NCBI GenBank assembly: GCA_041396245.1
Contig: JAWKYW010000008.1
Span: 70,474-134,473, forward strand
From: Desulfobacillus sp041396245
Lineage (GTDB): Bacteria > Pseudomonadota > Gammaproteobacteria > Burkholderiales > Rhodocyclaceae
Direction of reading: 5' to 3'
DNA length: 64,000 nt
Shown here piece by piece: positions 1-7,280 of the stretch. The notes beneath the pieces were generated by a model. That model made no database searches. It saw nothing but the letters and a program-made list of their open reading frames with translations, and had not been told where the DNA came from. Numbering within the stretch: position 1 is the first letter of the stretch; each line of letters opens with the position of its first letter. The translations under genes were made by a program, and so were the position numbers.

Positions 1-403
1 CCATGCGTTCGCGGAAGTGCGGCGGAAATGGGCAGGCCTTGCGCGCCGCGGTGTCGAGGAAGACGCCGGTGAGCAGAGTGATGGCCGAAATCTCTCCGCT
101 CTCGGCGTTGCGCATCTCGTGTACGAAGCGGATCGTCTTGTCGCGCACCTCGATGGCGCCGGTGCGCACCGCCACCGTGTCGCCGGCATGCAGCTCGCGC
201 TTGTAGGCGATGCGCTGCTCGACCGCCGCCATGCCGCGGCCGTTGTCGCGCAGGTAGCTCGGCGTGACGCCGAGCATGGAGAAGAAGTTCCAGGTGCCCT
301 CGTCGAACTTGCCGACGTACCACATGACGTTCATGTGGTCCATGTGGTCGCAATGCCAGGGATAGACCGTGCCGCGGTACGTCTCCACCATTTCCGCCAT
401 CAT
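1..403 (-). CDS. acyl-CoA thioesterase, 4HBT/FadM-like (partial, 3' end outside window)
   Basis: This is a hot-dog-fold thioesterase of the 4-hydroxybenzoyl-CoA thioesterase/YbgC group, expected to hydrolyse an acyl-CoA in the cytoplasm. The N-terminus reads MMAEMVETYRGTVYPWHCDHMDHMNVMWYV when split as MMAEMVETYRG and then TVYPWHCDHMDHMNV. The W-x-C-D-H-M-D-H-M-N stretch is the usual active-site start of the family. It is closely similar to the next gene upstream (W-x-R-D-H-M-G-H-I-N), so the two are probably tandem paralogues. The ATG at 401-403 overlaps the stop of that gene as ATGA, with GGAGGA about 6 nt ahead. It is the last visible gene of the LiuR-controlled operon. The C-terminus is cut by the window edge. 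The true substrate cannot be read from the sequence. Confidence 0.8.
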   Translation of the reverse strand, partial: MMAEMVETYRGTVYPWHCDHMDHMNVMWYVGKFDEGTWNFFSMLGVTPSYLRDNGRGMAAVEQRIAYKRELHAGDTVAVRTGAIEVRDKTIRFVHEMRNAESGEISAITLLTGVFLDTAARKACPFPPHFRERM

Positions 404-816
404 TTCTCCTCCGTCATCAGGTCGCGCGCGCGCTCGGCCACGATCGGGGGAAACGGGCAGGACTTGCGCGTCTTCGCATCGAGGCAGACGATGGTGAATT
501 CGCAGGTCGACGCCACCTCGCCGGTCTCGGTGTTGTAGAGCTCGTGGCGGAAGCGCACCACCTTCTCGCGCAGCTCCAGCACGCCGGTGCGCACCGCGAT
601 GGTGTCGCCGGGATAGAGCTCCTTCTTGTAGCTGACGTTCTGCTGCACCGCCGCCAGGTTCACGGCGCCGCTGCGCAGCAGCGAGGCGGTCAGGCCGAGC
701 GCGGCGTAGGTCTGCCAGGCGGCGTGGTCGAAGAATTCCAGGTAGGCACGGACGTTGATGTGGCCCATGTGGTCGCGCTGCCATTCATGGACGGTGCCGC
801 GGGCGGTCTCGATCAT
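400..816 (-). CDS. acyl-CoA thioesterase, 4HBT/FadM-like
   Basis: The 138-residue protein has the normal length of a single hot-dog thioesterase. It carries the family signature HEWQRDHMGHINVRAYLEFF near residues 10-29, where the Asp/His pair lies at the active site. It should hydrolyse acyl- or aryl-CoA esters in the cytoplasm. I chose the ATG at 814-816 because it overlaps the TGA of the preceding gene as ATGA and the hot-dog domain starts immediately after. A longer open frame upstream only runs antiparallel to the PaaI gene. The gene sits between two other thioesterases in one tightly packed operon. Substrate is inferred, not shown; branched-chain acyl-CoA is plausible from the isovaleryl-CoA dehydrogenase next door. 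Confidence 0.85.
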   Translation of the reverse strand: MIETARGTVHEWQRDHMGHINVRAYLEFFDHAAWQTYAALGLTASLLRSGAVNLAAVQQNVSYKKELYPGDTIAVRTGVLELREKVVRFRHELYNTETGEVASTCEFTIVCLDAKTRKSCPFPPIVAERARDLMTEEK

Positions 817-1361
817 GGGCGCCTCATCTGTTCGACGTCGAAAATCAGGCAGGTGGTGGTGCCGTGGGAATAGAGCTTGCCGGCGGCGTCGTAAAGGCTG
901 CCCTCGGCGATGCCGATCTGGCGGCCGACCTGGATCACCCGGCCCTCGGCGCGCACCGGGCCGACCTTGTCGGTCAGGGCGCGCAGGAAATTCACCTTGA
1001 TCTCCAGCGAGGTGAAGGCCTGGCCTGCCTCGAGCTGGGTCTGCACGGCGCAGGCCATGCAGGAGTCGAGCAGCGTCGCCTGCCAGCCGCCATGAATGGT
1101 GCCGACCGGATTGAAGTGCGCCGGTGCGGGGTGGCCCTGGAAGACGACCCGCCCCTTCTCCACCTCGACCAGGGCGAAGTCCAGGGTTTCGGCAATCGGC
1201 GCCGGCGGCAGTTCGCCGCGCAGCATGCGCTGGAAGATCTCCAGCCCGCTGCAATCGCGGATCGCCGAAAGCGGCAGCACCCCGGACGCCTGCACCTTCT
1301 CGCGCACGGATTTCTCCGCCTCCAGCCACTCCTGCTGCAAGGCTTCCGTCTCCCGGCTCAT
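813..1361 (-). CDS. PaaI-type thioesterase
   Basis: The protein has 182 residues in the PaaI hot-dog family. The motif HFNPVGTIHGGWQATLLDSCMACAV (split: HFNPVGTIHGG, WQATLLDSCM) around residue 80 is the PaaI active-site region, with the HGG loop followed by the helix holding the catalytic acidic residue. About 40 extra N-terminal residues precede the domain. The start ATG (1359-1361) overlaps the isovaleryl-CoA dehydrogenase stop as ATGA, which implies translational coupling. It is third in the LiuR-controlled operon. It probably releases free CoA from acyl-CoA intermediates; the exact substrate is unknown. Confidence 0.85.
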   Translation of the reverse strand: MSRETEALQQEWLEAEKSVREKVQASGVLPLSAIRDCSGLEIFQRMLRGELPPAPIAETLDFALVEVEKGRVVFQGHPAPAHFNPVGTIHGGWQATLLDSCMACAVQTQLEAGQAFTSLEIKVNFLRALTDKVGPVRAEGRVIQVGRQIGIAEGSLYDAAGKLYSHGTTTCLIFDVEQMRRP

Positions 1362-2527
1362 GGCATGGTCTCGTTGTAGAGTTCGCGGCCGATCAGCATG
1401 CGGCGGATCTCCGACGTGCCGGCGCCGATCTCGTAGAGCTTGGCATCGCGCCACAGCCGCCCGGTCGGGTATTCGCTGGTGTAGCCGACGCCGCCGAGGG
1501 TCTGGATCGCCTCGCCGGCCATCCAGGTCGCCTTCTCGGCGGAATAGAGGATGGCGCCGGCGGCGTCCTTGCGCAGGGTGCGGGCGTGGTCTCCCCGCTC
1601 GCAGGCCTTGCCGACGGCGTAGACATAGGCGCGGGTGGCCTGCCAGGTGCTGTACATGTCGGCCAGCTTGCCCTGCATGAGCTGGAACTCGCCGATGGCC
1701 TGGCCGAACTGCTTGCGCTCGTGCACGAAGGGCAGCACCACGTCCATGCAGGCCGCCATGATGCCGAGCGGCCCGCCGGAGAGCACGGCGCGCTCATAGT
1801 CGAGGCCGCTCATCAGCACGCGGGCGCCGTTGCCCTCGCCGCCAAGGACGTTCTCCACCGGCACCTCGCAGTCGTCGAAAAACAGCGGGTAGGTGTTGGA
1901 GCCGCGCATGCCGAGCTTGTCGAGGTGCTGGCCCTTCGAGAAGCCCTTGAAGCCCTTCTCGACGATGAAGGCGGTCATGCCCTTGGCGCCGCCGTCGATG
2001 TTGGTCTTGGCGTAGACGACGAGCGTGTCGGCGTCGCCGCCGTTGGTGATCCACATCTTCGAGCCGTTCAGCACATAGCGGTCGCCCTTGAGATCCGCGC
2101 GCAATTTCATCGACACCACGTCGGAGCCGGCGCCCGGCTCCGACATCGCCAGCGCGCCGACGTGTTCGCCGGAGACCAGCCCGGGCAGGTATTTCTTCTT
2201 CTGCGCCTCGCTGCCGTTCCTGCGGATCTGGTTCACGCACAGGTTGGAATGCGCGCCGTAGGACAGTCCGACCGAGGCCGAGGCGCGCGAGATCTCCTCC
2301 ATGGCGACGATGTGGGCGAGGTAGCCCATCTTCGTGCCGCCGTACTCCTCCTCGACGGTGAGGCCGAGCAGGCCCATCTCGCCGAACTTCTTCCAGAGGT
2401 CGGCGGGAAACAGGTTGTCGCGGTCGATGTCGGCCGCGCGCGGCAGGATCTCGTTCCTGGCGAAATCCCAGACGGCGTCGCGCAGCAGGTCGATGTCTTC
2501 GCCGAGGTCGAAATTCAGTCCGATCAT
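1358..2527 (-). CDS. liuA: isovaleryl-CoA dehydrogenase
   Basis: The 389-residue acyl-CoA dehydrogenase is close to the usual length. It oxidises isovaleryl-CoA to 3-methylcrotonyl-CoA in leucine breakdown, passing electrons to ETF. The N-terminus (FDLGEDIDLLRDAVWDFA) and the substrate-binding segments (SYGAHSNLCVNQI, LAMSEPGAGSDVVSMK) are those of isovaleryl-CoA dehydrogenases. The C-terminal LGGVGYTSEYPTGRLWRDAK and EIGAGTSEIRRMLIGREL are FAD/ETF signatures. The ATGA overlap at 2524-2527 couples it to the thioesterase upstream. A LiuR-type regulator with palindromic operators just upstream fits. No carboxylase or HMG-CoA lyase gene is visible in the window, so this operon holds only part of the liu pathway. 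Confidence 0.9.
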   Translation of the reverse strand: MIGLNFDLGEDIDLLRDAVWDFARNEILPRAADIDRDNLFPADLWKKFGEMGLLGLTVEEEYGGTKMGYLAHIVAMEEISRASASVGLSYGAHSNLCVNQIRRNGSEAQKKKYLPGLVSGEHVGALAMSEPGAGSDVVSMKLRADLKGDRYVLNGSKMWITNGGDADTLVVYAKTNIDGGAKGMTAFIVEKGFKGFSKGQHLDKLGMRGSNTYPLFFDDCEVPVENVLGGEGNGARVLMSGLDYERAVLSGGPLGIMAACMDVVLPFVHERKQFGQAIGEFQLMQGKLADMYSTWQATRAYVYAVGKACERGDHARTLRKDAAGAILYSAEKATWMAGEAIQTLGGVGYTSEYPTGRLWRDAKLYEIGAGTSEIRRMLIGRELYNETMP

Positions 2528-2997
2528 TTGCTTTCCTTCGGATGCATGGTCATGAGGGTCTGCTGCATGGTGGCGCAGTGGACGGCCCGGCCGTCGCGGA
2601 TCGCATACACCTCGCCACGGGTGATGACGAGGTTGCGGCCGGACTTCAGCACCTGGCCCTCGGCGACGAGCAGATCGCCGTCGGCCGGCGCCAGCAGGTT
2701 GAGCTTGAATTCGACGGTCAGCACCTCGGCGCCGGCCGGCATCAGCGTCAGCCCGGCATAGCCGCCGGCGCTGTCGACGATGGTGGCGGTGATGCCGGCA
2801 TGGAAGTAGCCGTTCTGCTGGGTCAGGTCGGTGCGGTAGGGCAGGCGGATTTCGCAGTGCCCCGGGGAGAGGCTGCCCATCCCGGCGCCGATCAGGTCCA
2901 TCACGCCCTGGCGGGCGAAGCTGGCGCGCACCGTGGCTTCCCAGTCCGGGTTGCGCGGCGCAGGGGCCTTGTGCTCGGGACGTACGCGATGGGGCAT
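2524..2997 (-). CDS. PaaI-family thioesterase, first gene of the liu-type operon
   Basis: This 157-residue protein is a hot-dog thioesterase of the PaaI type. The segment TQQNGYFHAGITATIVDSAGGYAG near residues 60-82 (split: TQQNGYFHAGI, TATIVDSAGGYAG) carries the conserved H-A-G loop and the following Asp. It is the first structural gene downstream of the tandem palindromes at 3063-3116 and lies 116 bp from liuR. The TGA overlaps the dehydrogenase ATG. It is more distant from the other thioesterases in this operon, so three or four related enzymes with possibly different chain or branch specificity are stacked here. Confidence 0.85.
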   Translation of the reverse strand: MPHRVRPEHKAPAPRNPDWEATVRASFARQGVMDLIGAGMGSLSPGHCEIRLPYRTDLTQQNGYFHAGITATIVDSAGGYAGLTLMPAGAEVLTVEFKLNLLAPADGDLLVAEGQVLKSGRNLVITRGEVYAIRDGRAVHCATMQQTLMTMHPKESK

Positions 2998-3056
2998 GGT
3001 TCCTCCGGCCAGGTCGGTTTTGCCAAATTCAGCCAGGTTCAGCCAGTTTCCGTCTG

Positions 3057-3116
3057 GTTGACGTTGACGTTAACGTCAACCAATCTTAGGGGCCTTTGAC
3101 GTTGACGTCAACGTCA
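3057..3116. promoter_or_regulatory. two palindromic LiuR-type operators
   Basis: Two perfect inverted repeats lie between liuR and its likely target operon. The first, GTTGACGTTAACGTCAAC, is an 18-bp palindrome at 3063-3080. The second is a 20-bp palindrome at 3097-3116 made of TGACGTTGAC and its complement, and it contains the liuR stop codon. Their centres are about 35 bp apart. TTGACGTnnACGTCAA-like palindromes are the known binding sites of MerR-family LiuR regulators. The arrangement suggests control of the thioesterase/liuA operon; assignment to LiuR is inference. Confidence 0.75.
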
Positions 3117-3533
3117 GCCCTTCGCCAAATTTTTTTTGCGGACCGCCTTCCCGCCCGCCTCGCCCAGCAGGGCATGGGCACGGTTTTCCAGCGAGACGAT
3201 CTCCTCCAGCACCGCCTCGATGTCCTCGCGCTGCCGTTCAAGGGCGGCGCGCTGGCGCGCCAGGACGGCGAGGAACTTCGACAGCTGGGTCCGCTGGTCA
3301 CGGCCAACGTCATACATATCAATGAGTTCCCGAATCTCGGCGAGGGACAGGCCAAGCCGGCGGCCGCGCAGGGTGAGCTTCAGGCGAGTACGGTCGCGCT
3401 TGGTATAGACGCGGCTCTGGCCGGCGCGCTCGGGGCTGATCAGGCCCTGATCCTCGTAATAGCGGATGGCGCGCGGCGTGATGTCGAATTCGCGCGCCAG
3501 CTCGGTGATCGTGAAGGTCTGTTCCCGGGGCAT
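3114..3533 (-). CDS. liuR: MerR-family regulator, LiuR-like
   Basis: The protein has 139 residues. It opens with a MerR helix-turn-helix (TITELAREFDITPRAIRYYEDQGLI, residues 8-32; split here TITELAREFDITPR, AIRYYEDQGLI), followed by the wing (RVYTKRDRTRLKL) and a long dimerisation coiled coil. It lacks the cysteines of metal sensors. This fits LiuR, which represses branched-chain amino-acid catabolism genes. It is followed on the same strand by liuA and thioesterases, with two palindromic operators in between, one overlapping its own stop codon. A LiuR role is therefore well supported by context, while the ligand is not visible. Confidence 0.85.
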   Translation of the reverse strand: MPREQTFTITELAREFDITPRAIRYYEDQGLISPERAGQSRVYTKRDRTRLKLTLRGRRLGLSLAEIRELIDMYDVGRDQRTQLSKFLAVLARQRAALERQREDIEAVLEEIVSLENRAHALLGEAGGKAVRKKNLAKG

Positions 3534-3563
3534 ATTCAGGGTTAAAATGTTGTGCGCTGCAAC

Positions 3564-4646
3564 ATGGCGTCGTGGCGACGAGCCGAGTTAATCATTTTTC
3601 CCGGGTTTAATCAATTGGAGCCGTTCGAGCCGATCACCTATCCCTTCACGCAGCAGCCCGGCCCCGGCGAAGCGATCGAACTCGTCCCCGGCGTGCGCTG
3701 GGTGCGCATGCTGCTGCCCTTCGAGCTGAACCACATCAACCTGTGGCTGCTGGAAGAGGAAGACGGCTGGACCCTCGTCGACACCGGCCTCAACCTCGAC
3801 GACATCAAGGCGAACTGGGAGGCCGTACTCGCCGCGCACTGCCGCGAGAAGCCGGTCAAGCGCATCGTCGTCACCCATTGCCACCCGGACCACCTCGGCC
3901 TCGCCCGCTGGCTGGGCGAGAAAACCGGCGCCGGCACCTGGATCACGCAGGGCGAGATGCTCAACGCCTACGCCTGGTTCCACCAGCTGCCCAATTACGA
4001 CGTCGACGGCATGGTCGGCTTCTTCCGCCGCCACGGCCTCGACGCGGCGCGCGCCGACATGCTGTTCGATCGCGGCCCGACCTACCGCGGCCGCGTCGAC
4101 GGCCTGCCGATCGAATACCGCCGCCTCCTGGAGGCTGACTTTGTCCGCATCGGCGGCTGCGACTGGCGCGTCATCGTCGGCTACGGCCACTCGCCCGAGC
4201 ATGCCTCGCTCTACTGCGCGGAGCGCAACGTGCTGATCTCCGGCGACATGCTGCTGCCGCGCATCTCGACCAACGTCAGCGTCATGTCGTCCAACCCGGA
4301 CGGCGACCCGATCCGGCTCTTCCTCGACTCGATCGCGCGCTTCGCGCCGCTGCCCGAGGAGACACTGGTGCTGCCCTCGCACGGCAAGCCCTTCCGCGGC
4401 ATCCGCGCCCGCGTCGCGCAGCTCGCCGAACACCACCGCGAGCGCTTCGATGCGCTGGTCGCCGCCTGCGACGTACCGAAAAGCGCCTGCGAGCTGATCC
4501 CGACGCTGTTCAAGCGCGAGCTCGACGCGCACCAGACCATGTTCGCCATGGGCGAAGCCATCGCCCACCTGAATTACCTGGAACACGCCGGCCGCGTGCG
4601 CCGCGCGTCCGGCGCCGACGGCGTGTTCCGCTTCGTCGCCCCGTAG
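3564..4646 (+). CDS. metallo-beta-lactamase-fold hydrolase
   Basis: The protein has about 360 residues. The zinc motif THCHPDHLG (H-x-H-x-D-H) lies near residue 105 and GYGHSPEH near 200, followed by SGDMLLPRIS and a C-terminal LPSHGKPF, all typical of glyoxalase-II-like MBL enzymes. The C-terminal part resembles the winged-helix extension of LACTB2-type hydrolases. Its neighbour phaC begins 19 bp downstream, so they may be cotranscribed. The substrate is unknown; a thioester or lactone hydrolase tied to acyl-CoA metabolism is possible. The start is uncertain: GTG at 3552, ATG at 3564 and a TTG further in are all in frame, and none has a clear ribosome-binding site. Confidence 0.8.
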   Translation: MASWRRAELIIFPGFNQLEPFEPITYPFTQQPGPGEAIELVPGVRWVRMLLPFELNHINLWLLEEEDGWTLVDTGLNLDDIKANWEAVLAAHCREKPVKRIVVTHCHPDHLGLARWLGEKTGAGTWITQGEMLNAYAWFHQLPNYDVDGMVGFFRRHGLDAARADMLFDRGPTYRGRVDGLPIEYRRLLEADFVRIGGCDWRVIVGYGHSPEHASLYCAERNVLISGDMLLPRISTNVSVMSSNPDGDPIRLFLDSIARFAPLPEETLVLPSHGKPFRGIRARVAQLAEHHRERFDALVAACDVPKSACELIPTLFKRELDAHQTMFAMGEAIAHLNYLEHAGRVRRASGADGVFRFVAP

Positions 4647-4664
4647 CAAACAAGGAGAGGATCG

Positions 4665-6503
4665 ATGCCTGCGCAGCAAAAGGAAACCGGGAAGCCCGCC
4701 CTGCCCGACCCGAAGGAGGTCGCCCAAACCTACGCCGAGGTCGCCCAGCGCGCCTCCAAGCTCATCACCGAGCACATGCAGCGGCAGATGAAGCACGGCG
4801 TCGCCGCGCCGAGCGACGAGCTCGGCATCGCCCAGGCCTTCATGGACATGATGGCCAAGCTGCTCGCCAATCCCTACAAGCTGGCCCAGGCGCAGATGAA
4901 CCTGGTGTGGGATTACTTTTCGCTGTGGCAGCACGCCATGATGCGTTTCTCCGGCCTCGACACGAAACCGGTGGCGGAACCGAAAAAGGGCGATAACCGC
5001 TTCAAGGACGAACAGTGGGAGGAGCACTTCCTCTTCGACTTCATCAAGCAGAGCTACCTCATCACCGCCCGCCACATCCACGACGTGGTGACCAATGTCG
5101 AGGGTCTGCCCGTCGAAACCGAGAAGAAAGTGAACTTCTTCACGCGCCAGTACATCGACGCCCTGTCGCCCTCCAACTTCGCCCTGACCAACCCGGAAGT
5201 GTTCCGCGAGACGGTGAAGTCGCACGGCCAGAACCTGCTCAGGGGCTTCAACAACCTGCTGCGCGACATCGAGGAGGGCGACGGCCAGCTGCGCGTCAAG
5301 ATGACCGACCCGACCGCCTTCGAGCTGGGTCGCAACGTCGCCGTTACGCCGGGCAAGGTGGTGTTCCAGAACGATCTGATCCAGCTGCTGCAGTTCAACC
5401 CGACGACGGAGAAGCAGTACCGCCGGCCGCTGCTGATCATGCCGCCGTGGATCAACAAGTACTACATCCTCGACCTGCGCCAGTCGAACTCCTTCATCAA
5501 GTGGGCCACCGACCAGGGCCACACCGTCTTCGTCATTTCCTGGGTGAACCCCGACGCGCGCCTGGCCGAGAAGGGCTTCGACGACTACATGACCGAAGGC
5601 TCGCTCGCCGCCCTCGACGCCGTCTGCAGGCAGACCGGCGAGAACGAGGTCAACCTCATCGGCTACTGCCTCGGCGGCACGCTGCTCGGCGCGACGCTGG
5701 GCCACAACGCCGTCAAGAAGGACAAGCGCATCGTCTCGGCGACCTTCTTTGTCGCCCTGCTGGATTTCTCCATCCCCGGCGAGCTGGGCGTCTTCATCGA
5801 CGAGCAGCAGGTCGCCAGCCTGGAGAAGAAGATGCAGGAGCGCGGCTACCTCGAAGGCTCGGAGATGGGCACCACCTTCAACATGCTGCGCTCCAACGAC
5901 CTGATCTGGTCCTTCGTGGTGAACAACTACCTGATGGGCAAGGAGCCCTTCCCCTTCGACCTGCTGTTCTGGAACTCCGACTCGACGCGCATGCCGTACA
6001 GGATGCACAGCTTCTACCTGCGCAACATGTACATGAAGAACCTGTTGAAGGAGCCGGGCGGCATCGAACTGAACGGCGTGCCCATCGACATCTCCAAGGT
6101 GAAGGTGCCGGCCTACTTCATCTCCACCATCGAAGACCACATCGCGCCGTGGAAGAGCACCTACCTCGGCGCCACGCGCCTCGGCGGCCCGGTGCGCTTC
6201 GTGCTCGGCGGCTCCGGCCACATCGCCGGCATCGTCAATCCGCCGGCGGCCAGCAAGTACCACTTCTGGACCAACGAGGCCAAGACGCTGCCGGCCACGC
6301 CGGACGACTGGTTCGAGGGCGCGACGCAGCACCCCGGCTCGTGGTGGAGCGACTGGCAGCAGTGGATCGACGGACTGAATGGCGGCGGGGGTGGCAACGT
6401 CTGGGTGCCGGCACGCGACCCGGCCAAGGGCAAGCTGAAGCCGCTCGAGGACGCGCCCGGCTCCTTCGTCAAGTTCCGGCTGGACCAGCAGAAGAAATCC
6501 TAG
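4665..6503 (+). CDS. phaC: class I poly(3-hydroxyalkanoate) synthase
   Basis: This 612-residue enzyme polymerises (R)-3-hydroxyacyl-CoA into PHA at the granule surface. The lipase-like box GYCLGG (around residue 330) supplies the catalytic Cys. The Asp in TIEDHIAPW and the His in GGSGHIAGIVNPP complete the triad. The N-terminal helical region (PhaC_N) and the length fit class I. AAGGAGAGG precedes the ATG by 7 nt. No phaA or phaB follows, and the gene is closed by a REP-type inverted repeat that may act as a terminator. Confidence 0.95.
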   Translation: MPAQQKETGKPALPDPKEVAQTYAEVAQRASKLITEHMQRQMKHGVAAPSDELGIAQAFMDMMAKLLANPYKLAQAQMNLVWDYFSLWQHAMMRFSGLDTKPVAEPKKGDNRFKDEQWEEHFLFDFIKQSYLITARHIHDVVTNVEGLPVETEKKVNFFTRQYIDALSPSNFALTNPEVFRETVKSHGQNLLRGFNNLLRDIEEGDGQLRVKMTDPTAFELGRNVAVTPGKVVFQNDLIQLLQFNPTTEKQYRRPLLIMPPWINKYYILDLRQSNSFIKWATDQGHTVFVISWVNPDARLAEKGFDDYMTEGSLAALDAVCRQTGENEVNLIGYCLGGTLLGATLGHNAVKKDKRIVSATFFVALLDFSIPGELGVFIDEQQVASLEKKMQERGYLEGSEMGTTFNMLRSNDLIWSFVVNNYLMGKEPFPFDLLFWNSDSTRMPYRMHSFYLRNMYMKNLLKEPGGIELNGVPIDISKVKVPAYFISTIEDHIAPWKSTYLGATRLGGPVRFVLGGSGHIAGIVNPPAASKYHFWTNEAKTLPATPDDWFEGATQHPGSWWSDWQQWIDGLNGGGGGNVWVPARDPAKGKLKPLEDAPGSFVKFRLDQQKKS

Positions 6504-6507
6504 CCCC

Positions 6508-6582
6508 GTCATTCCCGCGGAAGCGGGAATCCAGTCCTTCGCAATGGCATATTGGATCCCCGCTTCCGCGGGGATGACGGCC
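6508..6582. repeat. REP-like inverted repeat pair (ATTCCCGC...GCGGGAAT)
   Basis: Two hairpins, CATTCCCGCGGAAGCGGGAAT and a related GGATCCCCGCTTCCGCGGGGAT unit, face each other between convergent phaC and the HAD gene. The same unit occurs at 16256-16283, 22055-22128 and 24466-24530. It resembles the dRS3-type ATTCCC-N8-GGGAAT repeats of Neisseria and other betaproteobacteria. Here it probably doubles as a bidirectional terminator. Confidence 0.8.
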
Positions 6583-6587
6583 TGGGC

Positions 6588-7235
6588 TTAGCAGCCGGCC
6601 AGCGCGGCGATCTCCTCGAGTCGCGACACGAAATGGTCGGGCGGCAGTTCGGCGAAGGCGGATTCGTCGCATTCGCCGCCGCGGATGATGGCCACGCGCA
6701 GGCCGGCGGCGCGGGCGGCGAGCACGTCGGCGCGGCTGTCGCCGACGAAGAGCGCCTCCTCCGGCACCGCCTTCAGTTCCGCCAGCACGCGCAGCGTGCC
6801 TTCCGGGCGCGGCTTCATGAAGGTCACGTCGTCGCGGCTCACCACCGGCGCGAGCCGGCGGTCGAGGCCGAAGCGGCCGAGCGCGGCTTTCAGCGCCGCG
6901 CGCCCGATGTTGCTCACCATGGCCGTCCTGACGCCGGCTTCGGCGAGCTGCTGCAGCAGCGCCGCCGCGCCGGGACGCGGCGACCAGCGCGCGAGCGCGT
7001 CGGCGTCCCAGCGGTCGTAGATCGGCCCCAGCACGCGGCGCAGTTCCACGATGCGCCCCGGCGACGCCGCAACGTCCGCCGCCGCGTTCCACAGCTCGGC
7101 GTAGTTGCCGGCCGTGCCGAAGCCCTGCGCGGCGCAGGCCTGGCGCAATTCCGTTTCCGCTTCCGCCAGGCGCCATTGGAAATCGACCAGCGTGCCCTCG
7201 AAGTCAAAAACGACCGTTCTGATGATGTTCCCCAT
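6588..7235 (-). CDS. HAD-family hydrolase
   Basis: The 215-residue protein has the haloacid dehalogenase fold with a helical cap. It is probably a cytoplasmic phosphatase of small phosphorylated metabolites. Motif I is DFEGTLVD near residue 10, motif II is MVSNIG, motif III is the Lys of TFMKPRP and motif IV is GDSRADVLAA. In motif I the second Asp (general acid/base) of the usual DxDGT is Glu. GGAGGAGG lies upstream of the ATG at 7233-7235. It is divergent from the RlmN-like gene, with 45 bp between the starts, and convergent with phaC. Confidence 0.85.
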   Translation of the reverse strand: MGNIIRTVVFDFEGTLVDFQWRLAEAETELRQACAAQGFGTAGNYAELWNAAADVAASPGRIVELRRVLGPIYDRWDADALARWSPRPGAAALLQQLAEAGVRTAMVSNIGRAALKAALGRFGLDRRLAPVVSRDDVTFMKPRPEGTLRVLAELKAVPEEALFVGDSRADVLAARAAGLRVAIIRGGECDESAFAELPPDHFVSRLEEIAALAGC

Positions 7236-7280
7236 GGCCTCCTCCCAAACGAACAAGCCTGATGCTAGCATTCCGCCTCC

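Noticed and set aside
3588..6512. 974-codon open frame on the minus strand opposite the MBL and phaC genes
   Set aside because: It is a codon-bias shadow: composition is repetitive (Val/Ala/Asp/His-rich), no domain is visible, and both plus-strand genes opposite it have clear catalytic motifs.
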